Below, piece after piece: positions 29,123 to 35,501 of a DNA stretch of 35,501 bases (position 1 is the stretch's first letter; each line of letters starts with the position of its first letter). The notes under the pieces were generated by a model. That model saw nothing but the letters and a program-made list of their open reading frames with translations. It had not been told where the DNA came from and ran no database searches. The stretch lies in NCBI GenBank assembly GCA_029250665.1, contig JAQXEV010000059.1:1-35501 (forward strand), read 5' to 3'. The DNA comes from Candidatus Thalassarchaeaceae archaeon. Lineage in GTDB: Archaea; Thermoplasmatota; Poseidoniia; Poseidoniales; Thalassarchaeaceae. Made by a program: the position numbers and the translations under genes.

Positions 29123-30355
29123 TCAACCATACAGACCTTCGTGATTGCTACGTATCGGGTCTTTACGATTCTTCTCAATGATTTCATGAGCTGTATTCAA
29201 GTCATGTTTACTCAATGAGGTTCGATCTTCTTCTATTGTGATCATACCTGCTTCCATAACCATAGATTTTAGCTCAGCACCACTGAATCCTTCGGTTTGA
29301 CGTGACAATACTTTCAGATTAACATCTGCGTCAAGTGGTGTTGACCGTGTCATAATTTCAAGGATTGATTGCCTCCCTTCTTGGTCAGGTAGTCCCACCT
29401 CTATGATTCGGTCAAACCTCCCTGGTCTCAATAGTGCCTTATCCAATAGTTCTGGACGGTTTGTGGCCGCAATCAATTTCACCTGATCATTCGAATCAAA
29501 ACCATCCATTTCAGCGAGTAATTGCATTAATGTACGCTGAACCTCCCTATCGCCTGAAGTTGAAGAATCCAATCGCTTAGAACCGATAGCATCAATTTCA
29601 TCAATGAAAATTATCGAAGGAGATTTTTCACGAGCCAAATCAAATAATTCTCTAACCATTCGGCCACCTTCTCCAATGTATTTCTGTGCCAATTCGGAAC
29701 CAACGAGCCCGAGGAATGTAGCCTCAGTCGAATTCGCCACAGCCCTAGCCAACATTGTCTTCCCAGTGCCAGGGGGCCCCGTTAGTAGTACGCCTTTGGG
29801 TGGCACCAAACCCATCGATGTAAACGCCTCAGGTTTTTGCAAAGGAAGTTCGATTGCTTGGCGTAGTGACTTCACTTGTTCCTCCATACCACCAATTTCG
29901 TCAAAAGTCGTCGTTGGTTTGTCAATATTTTCTGTTGAAGATACAAGAGGATCCCACCCCTCACTAAGAACATCGATTATTGCTAAAGTATCCTGATTCA
30001 ATGTTACCCGCGCTCCAGGTTTTAGAGTTGAAGCATCAAGGCGTTGATTTACTGAAACTTGGAAGATTGTACCATTTGAACTACGTACAACCGCTTCTTC
30101 ACCAATCATATCTTGGATATGTCCGATGATGAAAGGAGGTTCTTTCAGTGCCCGGATTTCATCATCGAGTCTATTTACTCGCTTCTTGAGTTGATTACAT
30201 TCATTTTCGAGGAATAATTTCTCCGTTAACAATTGTTGAGAGGTAGTAGATAATTCTTCAAATTTTGTAAGTAATTCTTTCAGAGAAGAATTTTCGGTTC
30301 TAAATTCATCTTCAGGAGAACCACGGTCTGATGCCCCACTTGAACTGCTCATCAT
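29123..30355 (-). CDS. pan: Proteasome-activating nucleotidase PAN
   Basis: A 410-residue AAA ATPase that unfolds substrates for the 20S proteasome. From the N-terminus: a coiled coil (about residues 18-70), an OB domain (FIIGHIQDMIGEEAVV), then the AAA module with Walker A GPPGTGKT (about 193-200), Walker B IIFIDEIDAIGSKR, and the arginine-finger region AATNRPELLDKALLRPGRFDR. The last three residues LYG form an HbYX motif, the tail that docks in the proteasome alpha ring and opens the gate. Start at ATG 30355 (or 30352): an upstream start at 30577 would overlap the divergent aMBF1 gene by 147 bases and add an unlike sequence. The proteasome subunits are not in the window. Confidence 0.94.
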   Translation of the reverse strand: MMSSSSGASDRGSPEDEFRTENSSLKELLTKFEELSTTSQQLLTEKLFLENECNQLKKRVNRLDDEIRALKEPPFIIGHIQDMIGEEAVVRSSNGTIFQVSVNQRLDASTLKPGARVTLNQDTLAIIDVLSEGWDPLVSSTENIDKPTTTFDEIGGMEEQVKSLRQAIELPLQKPEAFTSMGLVPPKGVLLTGPPGTGKTMLARAVANSTEATFLGLVGSELAQKYIGEGGRMVRELFDLAREKSPSIIFIDEIDAIGSKRLDSSTSGDREVQRTLMQLLAEMDGFDSNDQVKLIAATNRPELLDKALLRPGRFDRIIEVGLPDQEGRQSILEIMTRSTPLDADVNLKVLSRQTEGFSGAELKSMVMEAGMITIEEDRTSLSKHDLNTAHEIIEKNRKDPIRSNHEGLYG

Positions 30356-30429
30356 TCGACGTATAGCCTCACTTGCTTTCACACTTCTGCCACGAAGATA
30401 TGATGTCGTAGGACTGTCCCGGACGTTTT

Positions 30430-30918
30430 GTGGGAATCTGTGAATTGTGTGGTTCAGACCGCGTTGGAGTCCATAAGACACGTGCTTCAGGTGCAGTTGT
30501 AGAGGCCTGTTCCCGCTGTATCGAACGTTTAGGTCTCGAATTACCCGCAACCCGCCCTCCACCTTCTCAACAAGCATCTCAACCTCGTCCTCGGCGAAAC
30601 AAGCAAAACGATATCATGGCCAAAGGTGAGAAAGAACTCGCCCCAGATTTTCACCAAAGAATTCGTGAAGCTCGTAAGGAAAAGAGTTGGGATCAAAGAG
30701 AATTCGCTAGGAGAATGAACGAGCGGTTGAATATCGTTCAGAGAACCGAAAACGGAAACCGTCCTACGGATGCGCTGATTAAGAAAATTGAGAAGGTATT
30801 AGGTATCGATCTCTTCGTCGAAGTTGAGCCAACGAATACTCGATCGGTTAGTTCATCCGGATCTAGAGGGATGACTATTGGTGACGTATACGATGACCTC
30901 CTTTCTCGGAGGGAATGA
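30430..30918 (+). CDS. mbf1: Archaeal multiprotein bridging factor 1 (aMBF1)
   Basis: A 162-residue transcription/translation-linked regulator. The N-terminal zinc ribbon has CELC (residues 4-7) and CSRC (27-30); a basic, Pro/Gln-rich linker follows (about 39-60), then a Cro/C1-type helix-turn-helix (IREARKEKSWDQREFARRMN, then VQRTENGNRPTDALIKKIEK). This three-part layout is that of archaeal MBF1. It starts with GTG 30430; the AT-rich AGATATGA at 30396-30403 about 30 bases upstream suggests a leaderless mRNA. Divergent from PAN, with only 74 bases between the start codons. The Tsr3 gene follows. Confidence 0.9.
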   Translation: MGICELCGSDRVGVHKTRASGAVVEACSRCIERLGLELPATRPPPSQQASQPRPRRNKQNDIMAKGEKELAPDFHQRIREARKEKSWDQREFARRMNERLNIVQRTENGNRPTDALIKKIEKVLGIDLFVEVEPTNTRSVSSSGSRGMTIGDVYDDLLSRRE

Positions 30919-30919
30919 A

Positions 30920-31459
30920 TTGGATGATGTGCCTTTACACGTAATCCATCTTGACCAAGACGATCCCAAAAAATGCACATCTCGCCGAATGCAACGTTTT
31001 GGGCATTGTCGGATACACACAGATATCCGTCGTTCACCAAAACGGGGCATACTCCTCGACCCTCTTGCTGGTCTCTTACTCGGACCCGATGACCGCTCAG
31101 ATATCGAACGAGGAGGGGCATTAGTAGGATTAGATTGCTCATGGAAACAAATTGATGAATCAATCGAATATCTCAACAAACGAACACGCCTCAATGGTCG
31201 GACATTACCAGTTGTATTAGCTGCCAACCCCGTATCTTGGGGGAAACCAGGGCGCCTCTCAAATGCCGAAGCATTTGCAGTAAGTTTGGTACTTCTAGGG
31301 CGTTGGGAACAAGCGCACCGAATAATGCAGCCATTCAATTACTCAGACCAATTTTTCCAATTGAATGAACAACCCTTGGAAGCATATTCGAATGCAACAA
31401 CTAATGATCAACTAGCTGAGTTGCAGTGGGAATTCTTCGATAAACCAGATTCTGAGTAG
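30920..31459 (+). CDS. tsr3: rRNA aminocarboxypropyltransferase Tsr3
   Basis: A 179-residue SPOUT-like enzyme that transfers the 3-amino-3-carboxypropyl group of SAM to N1-methylpseudouridine in small-subunit rRNA. Conserved segments: IHLDQDDPKKCTSRRMQRFG, GILLDPLAGLLLGPDD, GGALVGLDCSWK, RTLPVVLAANPVSWGKPGRL and LSNAEAFAVSLVLLG, in the order seen in archaeal and yeast Tsr3. The chosen start is TTG 30920: the SD GGAGGG at 30908-30913 lies 6 bases upstream inside the aMBF1 end, and the start follows the aMBF1 TGA by one base. Starts at 30878 or 30893 would overlap aMBF1. It ends 2 bases before the convergent metG stop. Confidence 0.92.
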   Translation: MDDVPLHVIHLDQDDPKKCTSRRMQRFGHCRIHTDIRRSPKRGILLDPLAGLLLGPDDRSDIERGGALVGLDCSWKQIDESIEYLNKRTRLNGRTLPVVLAANPVSWGKPGRLSNAEAFAVSLVLLGRWEQAHRIMQPFNYSDQFFQLNEQPLEAYSNATTNDQLAELQWEFFDKPDSE

Positions 31460-31461
31460 GT

Positions 31462-33600
31462 TCAACGGACTTCAGACCCAGCATCAATGGAAGAATCAGT
31501 GGTTAGAAGAGTGACTTTTCCTGATTCGTCTTCTGCTGCAAGCATCATACCTTCAGACATGATTCCACGTAATTTACGAGGTTTCAGATTAGCAACGAAA
31601 ACTACGTTTTTACCAACCAAATCTTCAGGTGTATAGTGCAACTTTAATCCAGCACAAACGGTTCGAGTAGAACCGGGGGAGTCCTCTATTGTTACAACGT
31701 AGAGTTTGTCAGCATTCGGGTGATCCTCAACAGAAAGGATGCGGCCAGTCTTCATTTCAACTTTCAAGAAATCTTCAAACTCGATGTAATTCACTTCCTC
31801 TTGTTGTGGTTCGGCGACACTTTCCTCGTTCTTGAGGATTTCATCTAGGTCGAGTCGCTGGAAGAGTGGGGTGGGTTTCTCGTCGTTCCATCTCAGTTCA
31901 GATGCAAGATCGTGCGCAGTATCCCAAAGTTGGTCACCTGCCTTGCCCTCTTCACCAAGTTGCACCCACAAACGCTCAGCCTGGAAAGGTAGGAATGGCG
32001 CTGTTAAGACTGCAAGAGCGCGGCAAGCCCTCCAACATGCAGCAAGAGCACTCAGTGACTCCGTCCGCTCCAATGAATCATCACTGCTGAGATATTTCCA
32101 AGGCGCAGCATTTTGCAAGTATCCGTTTCCGGCTTGTGATATGTTCATCACATGACGCAAGGCTTCCTTGAAGCGCTGCCTCTCCATTGACGAAATTGCT
32201 TCACGGATACATTCATCGATCTTCGCGTTGAATTCAGTATGGTTTCCTGAGTTAGCGAATTGACTCAGAGGATTTTCTCCATCGTTTACTAAACGATGAG
32301 TGAGAGTCATGACGCGATGGACAAAATTACCATAATTTCCAATCAATTCGTTATTCACTCGTTCGACATAATCTTCCCAACGGAAATCTGTGTCGTGACC
32401 CTCAGGCATATTGATTGTCAGATGGTATCGTAAAGAATCTGGATCATATCTTTCTAGGAAAGAGGGAAGCCATACCCCGTGTTTTCTAGATTTACTAAAT
32501 TGCCCACCCTGCAGCATCAAATATTCATTTGCTGGAACATTGTCTTCAAGATGAAGTTGCTTTGAATCGTCTCGACCTTTGTTTAGACCCATCAAAATCG
32601 CGGGCCAAATTATAGTGTGGAATGGGATGTTATCTTTACCCATGAAATACAGATGTTTGAGACTCTGGCCCTCCTTTTCGACCCACCAATTCTCCCATGC
32701 ATCATCACCGTCAATATGCTCACCGGCAAATCGCTCTGCCCAGATTCTCGCGCATGTGTAGTATCCTTGTACTGCCTCGAACCAAACATATACTCGCTTG
32801 CTATCCCACTCTGGGTCATCAAGTGGAATCTCAATCCCCCATTGCATATCACGAGTTACTGCTCTTGGACGTAAACCCATTTTCAGCCAATTTTGAGTCA
32901 TTGCCTTGACATTTGGTTTCCAAACTCGTTGACGAATCTGAGCATGCTCTTCTAAGTCCTGTTGAAATATATCCAACCGATAAAACAAGTGCACTGTATC
33001 TCGAACTTCAATCGCAGCATCAGGATTTGATTTAGAGCGTGGATTGTTCAGTTCACTGGCCTCATATGTCGCCCCACAGTCATCACACTGGTCACCACGA
33101 GCACCGTCCTCGCCACATTGTGGGCATTCGCCAACTACGTACCTATCCGGAAGAAATCTCACCTCTCCTCCAGACTTCACCTCACAATATTGCTGCATGG
33201 TTTTCTTTTGCAGTAATCCTGAATCATTCAATTGAATGAATATGTCTTGAACTAACTCTTTGTGGCGCGGATCTGTGGTTCGATTGTACAAAGCGCCACC
33301 GAATTCAACCCCGCGTGAATCTACGTGATTATTCCAAGAACAGCCAAGTCCAGCTAGCGCGCGAGAATTAATCTCATGAAATTCATCGACAATGACTTGA
33401 GGGGGCACTCCTTGTTCTTCTGCGCTAACAGTAATCGGAGTGCCATGCTCATCAGAGCCACTGCACATCAGTACTCGACGACCTCGAGCTCGTTCGTATT
33501 TGTATTGAATATCTGCGGGTAAACTATTTCCTGCAACATGACCAAGGTGTAGAGGTCCATTGGCGTAAGGCCAAGCCATGAATATCGTCGTGTATTCCAC
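31462..33600 (-). CDS. metG: Methionyl-tRNA synthetase with C-terminal tRNA-binding domain
   Basis: A 712-residue class Ia synthetase for tRNA-Met. The N-terminal catalytic domain has HLGH (residues 18-21, in PYANGPLHLGHVAGNS) and GSDEHGTPI; the zinc finger insert contains CPQCGEDG and CDDCG; FSKSRKHGVW is the KMSKS equivalent. After the helical anticodon domain, the last 110 residues form an EMAPII/Arc1p-type OB fold (VEMKTGRILSVEDHPNADKL and KPRKLRGIMSEGMMLAA), a tRNA-binding unit absent from some archaeal MetRS, where it is a separate protein. The GTG at 33600 is strongly backed by a GGAGG SD (33608-33612) 7 bases upstream. A TATA-like element is at 33649-33658. Confidence 0.96.
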   Translation of the reverse strand: MEYTTIFMAWPYANGPLHLGHVAGNSLPADIQYKYERARGRRVLMCSGSDEHGTPITVSAEEQGVPPQVIVDEFHEINSRALAGLGCSWNNHVDSRGVEFGGALYNRTTDPRHKELVQDIFIQLNDSGLLQKKTMQQYCEVKSGGEVRFLPDRYVVGECPQCGEDGARGDQCDDCGATYEASELNNPRSKSNPDAAIEVRDTVHLFYRLDIFQQDLEEHAQIRQRVWKPNVKAMTQNWLKMGLRPRAVTRDMQWGIEIPLDDPEWDSKRVYVWFEAVQGYYTCARIWAERFAGEHIDGDDAWENWWVEKEGQSLKHLYFMGKDNIPFHTIIWPAILMGLNKGRDDSKQLHLEDNVPANEYLMLQGGQFSKSRKHGVWLPSFLERYDPDSLRYHLTINMPEGHDTDFRWEDYVERVNNELIGNYGNFVHRVMTLTHRLVNDGENPLSQFANSGNHTEFNAKIDECIREAISSMERQRFKEALRHVMNISQAGNGYLQNAAPWKYLSSDDSLERTESLSALAACWRACRALAVLTAPFLPFQAERLWVQLGEEGKAGDQLWDTAHDLASELRWNDEKPTPLFQRLDLDEILKNEESVAEPQQEEVNYIEFEDFLKVEMKTGRILSVEDHPNADKLYVVTIEDSPGSTRTVCAGLKLHYTPEDLVGKNVVFVANLKPRKLRGIMSEGMMLAAEDESGKVTLLTTDSSIDAGSEVR

Positions 33601-33607
33601 TTAATGG

Positions 33608-33612
33608 CCTCC
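33608..33612 (-). promoter_or_regulatory. Shine-Dalgarno site deciding the metG GTG start
   Basis: On the minus strand GGAGG lies 7 bases before GTG 33600, and a TAA stop directly precedes that GTG. An ATG 7 codons later would lack this site and would cut the first beta strand of the catalytic domain. Confidence 0.65.
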
Positions 33613-33648
33613 AAACCCACTCTTGGTTGCGAATCTGTCCAACAACCA

Positions 33649-33658
33649 CATATTTATG
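33649..33658 (-). promoter_or_regulatory. TATA-like element upstream of metG
   Basis: On the minus strand CATAAATATG is centred about 53 bases before GTG 33600, predicting transcription start near 33627 and a short leader bearing the SD. Inferred only. Confidence 0.4.
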
Positions 33659-33725
33659 TCTGCGTCGCTCGCAATGACTCCGGAGCACGTATTGCTGTGA
33701 CGCACTACACCCCCTCAAACAATCC

Positions 33726-33743
33726 AGATTCTATTCAGAATCT
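33726..33743. promoter_or_regulatory. Inverted repeat before the CNNM/CBS gene
   Basis: AGATTCT-ATTC-AGAATCT is a perfect 7-bp stem with a 4-base loop. It ends just before the SD AGAGGTGA (33744-33751) of the downstream gene and could be an operator or a leader hairpin. Confidence 0.35.
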
Positions 33744-33758
33744 AGAGGTGAATTCACT

Positions 33759-34823
33759 TTGACCCCTTGGACATTAATCGCCGCTTATGCAGCATTGGCA
33801 CTTGGCGTGTCTTTCCTCTGTAGCATCCTTGAGGCGGTCTTACTCTCAACAACTCGCGGGTATGTAATTAGCATGGCTGAGACACACCCGAAGTCCAGTG
33901 AGCTTTGGATTGGTTACAAGGATGATCCTGAACGTCCCCTCACTGCAATTCTTACTTTGAATACAATCGCACACACAGTAGGTGCCTTGGGAGTTGGAAC
34001 TCAAGTTGAGCACCTAAATCCAGGGGAATATGGTGTTGCAATTGCATCTGCAATTTTGACTGTTGGAATACTATTACTTTCCGAGATTTTGCCCAAAACC
34101 CTTGGGACTCTGTATTGGAGAAAATTGACTGTAAGTTCTGGTCAGATGCTACGAGCATTGATTGTATTATCGTGGATTATTGTCCGCCCTGTTGAATTGA
34201 TACGAAAGATGCTGCCAGCGGTAGAGACTGAGACTGTTACTCGCGATGAACTTTCAGTTCTAGCAGATATCGCTGAGGAATCAGATATCATCGAAGAAGA
34301 CGAAGAAACTGTCATTCAGAATCTTCTGAAGTTGCGTGATATCGAAGTTCAATCCATCATGACTCCTCGAGTAGTGATGGATTGTGTTGAGGTCAATGAA
34401 ACTGTAAATCAGGTCATGGCACGAATTCCAATCATGGTTTACGGACGTATGCCTGTATACGAAGGAGAAATCGACAATATCCGTGGGCTTGTTCTACGCA
34501 GTGAGATTCTTCGTCGGGCCGCCGCCGATGAATTCGAGTGGAAGATGATTGACTTGGCCAGGAAAATCGTGGCTTGTCGTTACGATGACTCTGTTGACAA
34601 GGCACTCGACATTTTGTTAGAGAATAAGGTGCAATTGATGGTCGTACGTGATGAATTCGGAGGAACCGTTGGCTTGGTAACAATGGAAGACGTCATTGAG
34701 ACACTTCTAGGTGTCGAAATCGTCGACGAAGAAGACCTCGAAGCCATCGAGGGGGGCGTTGCACACGAGAACCTCAGGGAGCTCGCTATGATGCGCAACG
34801 CGAATGGCGATGAATCTGAGTGA
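33759..34823 (+). CDS. CNNM/CorC-like membrane protein with CBS pair
   Basis: A 354-residue protein with an N-terminal DUF21/CNNM membrane domain (hydrophobic segments near 5-32, 62-80, 90-110, 130-150) including SEILPKTLGTLY, the highly conserved 'E..PKtl' of the family, followed by a basic/acidic region and a CBS domain pair (VQSIMTPRVVMDCVEV about residues 205-220, then MVVRDEFGGTVGLVTMEDV). The family includes Mg/Co efflux factors and hemolysin C-like proteins. Loss of the C-terminal CorC_HlyC domain is apparent, as only about 30 residues follow the second CBS. The TTG at 33759 is preceded by SD AGAGGTGA with 7-base spacing. Substrate ion is unknown. Confidence 0.87.
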   Translation: MTPWTLIAAYAALALGVSFLCSILEAVLLSTTRGYVISMAETHPKSSELWIGYKDDPERPLTAILTLNTIAHTVGALGVGTQVEHLNPGEYGVAIASAILTVGILLLSEILPKTLGTLYWRKLTVSSGQMLRALIVLSWIIVRPVELIRKMLPAVETETVTRDELSVLADIAEESDIIEEDEETVIQNLLKLRDIEVQSIMTPRVVMDCVEVNETVNQVMARIPIMVYGRMPVYEGEIDNIRGLVLRSEILRRAAADEFEWKMIDLARKIVACRYDDSVDKALDILLENKVQLMVVRDEFGGTVGLVTMEDVIETLLGVEIVDEEDLEAIEGGVAHENLRELAMMRNANGDESE

Positions 34824-34910
34824 GTGATCCATTCAAGTGAACTCGGTTCACCACGGCACGTACGATTGCGGTGAGAGAATTAGACATTATCGGCGTCAAC
34901 AATCGTCAAA

Positions 34911-35501
34911 CTAGGATGACTTTTCTTCATCAGAGAGCCATCCCTTAGACTCAGTGAAGTCACTAATCGATTCGAGGCGCTTTAGCCAGCCCTTCGCTTC
35001 TGTTGACTTGGTGGTACGGACGAGCCAAACACCACCAAATGCGGTATCCCAGAGTCCAAGGTCTCCCCGAAGCTTGTACATGATGTAGTCAAGAAGTGGT
35101 GGAATAAGCATAAGAATTCCAATCGCGCTGAAAATCTGGCTTAGAGTGGTATCACCAAAGCCCTTGTTACTCATCACAACTGAAACTGCCCAAACGCCAA
35201 TGAGAATGAACAGTGTAGTCATACCCTTCAATGAAAAGTAAACCCAAATTGGAGGTTCCCCACGAGTATTGACATAGCGTGTACGGCTAATCCAATTTCC
35301 AACTGAACGACCTCCTGCATAGGCGGGCATGAACCAGAGATTGAAAATGATGAGACCGAGACCCAGTATAATGAATGGTGTTGGATTGAAGTAAGAACCC
35401 CAAGCCGTTATGACGAGAATAGGCAGAGACCAACCATAACTTACGAGGAAATCGACAACTCTCCGAGTAAGTCGCTGTCCGCGAGTTGCTACTTCAAAAT
35501 C
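34911..35501 (-). CDS. RDD-family membrane protein (5' end beyond window)
   Basis: Open from the last base of the window to a stop at 34911-34913, giving the last 196 residues. It begins within a sequence TRGQRLTRRVVDFLV that resembles the start of RDD domains ('a...rR..A..iD'), then has four hydrophobic segments (about 27-44, 48-66, 92-112, 118-138) and RGDLGLWDTAFGGVWLV, which parallels the closing 'R..lhD..agT.Vv' of the family. A soluble 30-residue tail follows. RDD proteins are small membrane proteins often linked to transport or osmotic response. It lies 87 bases from the convergent CNNM/CBS gene. Confidence 0.65.
   Translation of the reverse strand, partial: DFEVATRGQRLTRRVVDFLVSYGWSLPILVITAWGSYFNPTPFIILGLGLIIFNLWFMPAYAGGRSVGNWISRTRYVNTRGEPPIWVYFSLKGMTTLFILIGVWAVSVVMSNKGFGDTTLSQIFSAIGILMLIPPLLDYIMYKLRGDLGLWDTAFGGVWLVRTTKSTEAKGWLKRLESISDFTESKGWLSDEEKSS

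Noticed and set aside
29604-29996. 130-residue open frame on + across the PAN ATPase domain
   Set aside because: Shadow of conserved Walker motifs on the other strand.
30356-30577. N-terminal extension of PAN
   Set aside because: Would overlap the aMBF1 gene by 147 bases; sequence is not like PAN, which starts with the coiled coil at about 30355.
30738-31338. Long open frames of 141 and 161 residues on - across aMBF1/tsr3
   Set aside because: Arg/Ser-rich antisense products of conserved genes.
1-35501. CRISPR arrays, insertion sequences, integrases or attachment sites
   Set aside because: No regularly spaced repeats longer than the short tandem at 16908, no transposase or integrase motif and no direct repeat flanking the tRNA-Val gene was seen.

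Overview
The window is archaeal. It carries the eukaryote/archaea-type ribosomal proteins S19e, L39e, L31e and S17e, Kae1, an archaeal multiprotein bridging factor, a Tsr3-type rRNA modifying enzyme and a proteasome-activating nucleotidase with a C-terminal HbYX tail. Around these sit many genes of bacterial flavour: FolE of the GCYH-IA class, a tetrahydrofolate-dependent histidine utilisation pathway, YgfZ, an A-type Fe-S carrier, FdhD with a YdeP-like molybdoenzyme, MsrB, and a steroid 5-alpha-reductase homologue. This mixture, the moderate GC content, the very tight packing and the blend of leaderless and Shine-Dalgarno starts fit a marine planktonic Thermoplasmatota lineage such as Marine Group II (Poseidoniales). 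That taxonomic call is inference; no marker was searched.

Layout. 1-5193: the 3' end of valS faces an operon encoding a D-2-hydroxyacid dehydrogenase, an extended SDR and a 5-alpha-reductase-like membrane enzyme; a multi-spanning membrane protein follows. 4276-8851: ygfZ and an A-type Fe-S carrier diverge from fdhD and a large molybdopterin oxidoreductase. 8842-11909: a TPR protein, a tiny membrane protein, a PqqD-like protein and a two-TM protein. 12005-13981: a ribosomal protein operon (S19e-L39e-L31e-S17e) and a TrmJ-like RNA methyltransferase. 13960-16891: a deazaguanine (preQ0) operon, RHH regulator-folE-queE-queC-queD, in which QueC is fused to a complete MsrB domain and has lost its zinc cysteines. 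16926-21170: a small unknown protein, methylmalonyl-CoA epimerase, methylmalonyl-CoA mutase catalytic subunit, a disordered protein and Kae1. 21222-29084: the histidine degradation genes (hutI on +; ftcD, fchA, hutU, hutH on -), an alanyl-tRNA editing protein, tRNA-Val(GAC), a 51-residue zinc-ribbon gene and a noncoding stretch with two perfect hairpins. 29123-35501: PAN, aMBF1, Tsr3, MetRS, a CNNM/CBS membrane protein and the 3' part of an RDD-family membrane protein.

How the genes work together. HutH, HutU, HutI, FtcD and FchA together turn histidine into glutamate, ammonia and methenyl-THF, so the cell should use THF rather than only methanopterin-type carriers; YgfZ, also folate-binding, agrees with this. 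FolE, QueD, QueE and QueC make preQ0, the archaeosine precursor. Methylmalonyl-CoA mutase and epimerase feed odd-chain or branched-chain carbon to succinyl-CoA. The most unusual observations are the QueC-MsrB fusion with a dismantled zinc site, tandem palindromes over the TATA box of the RHH gene that heads the preQ0 operon, and two divergent gene pairs that each seem to share one TATA element lying about 25 bp from both start codons.
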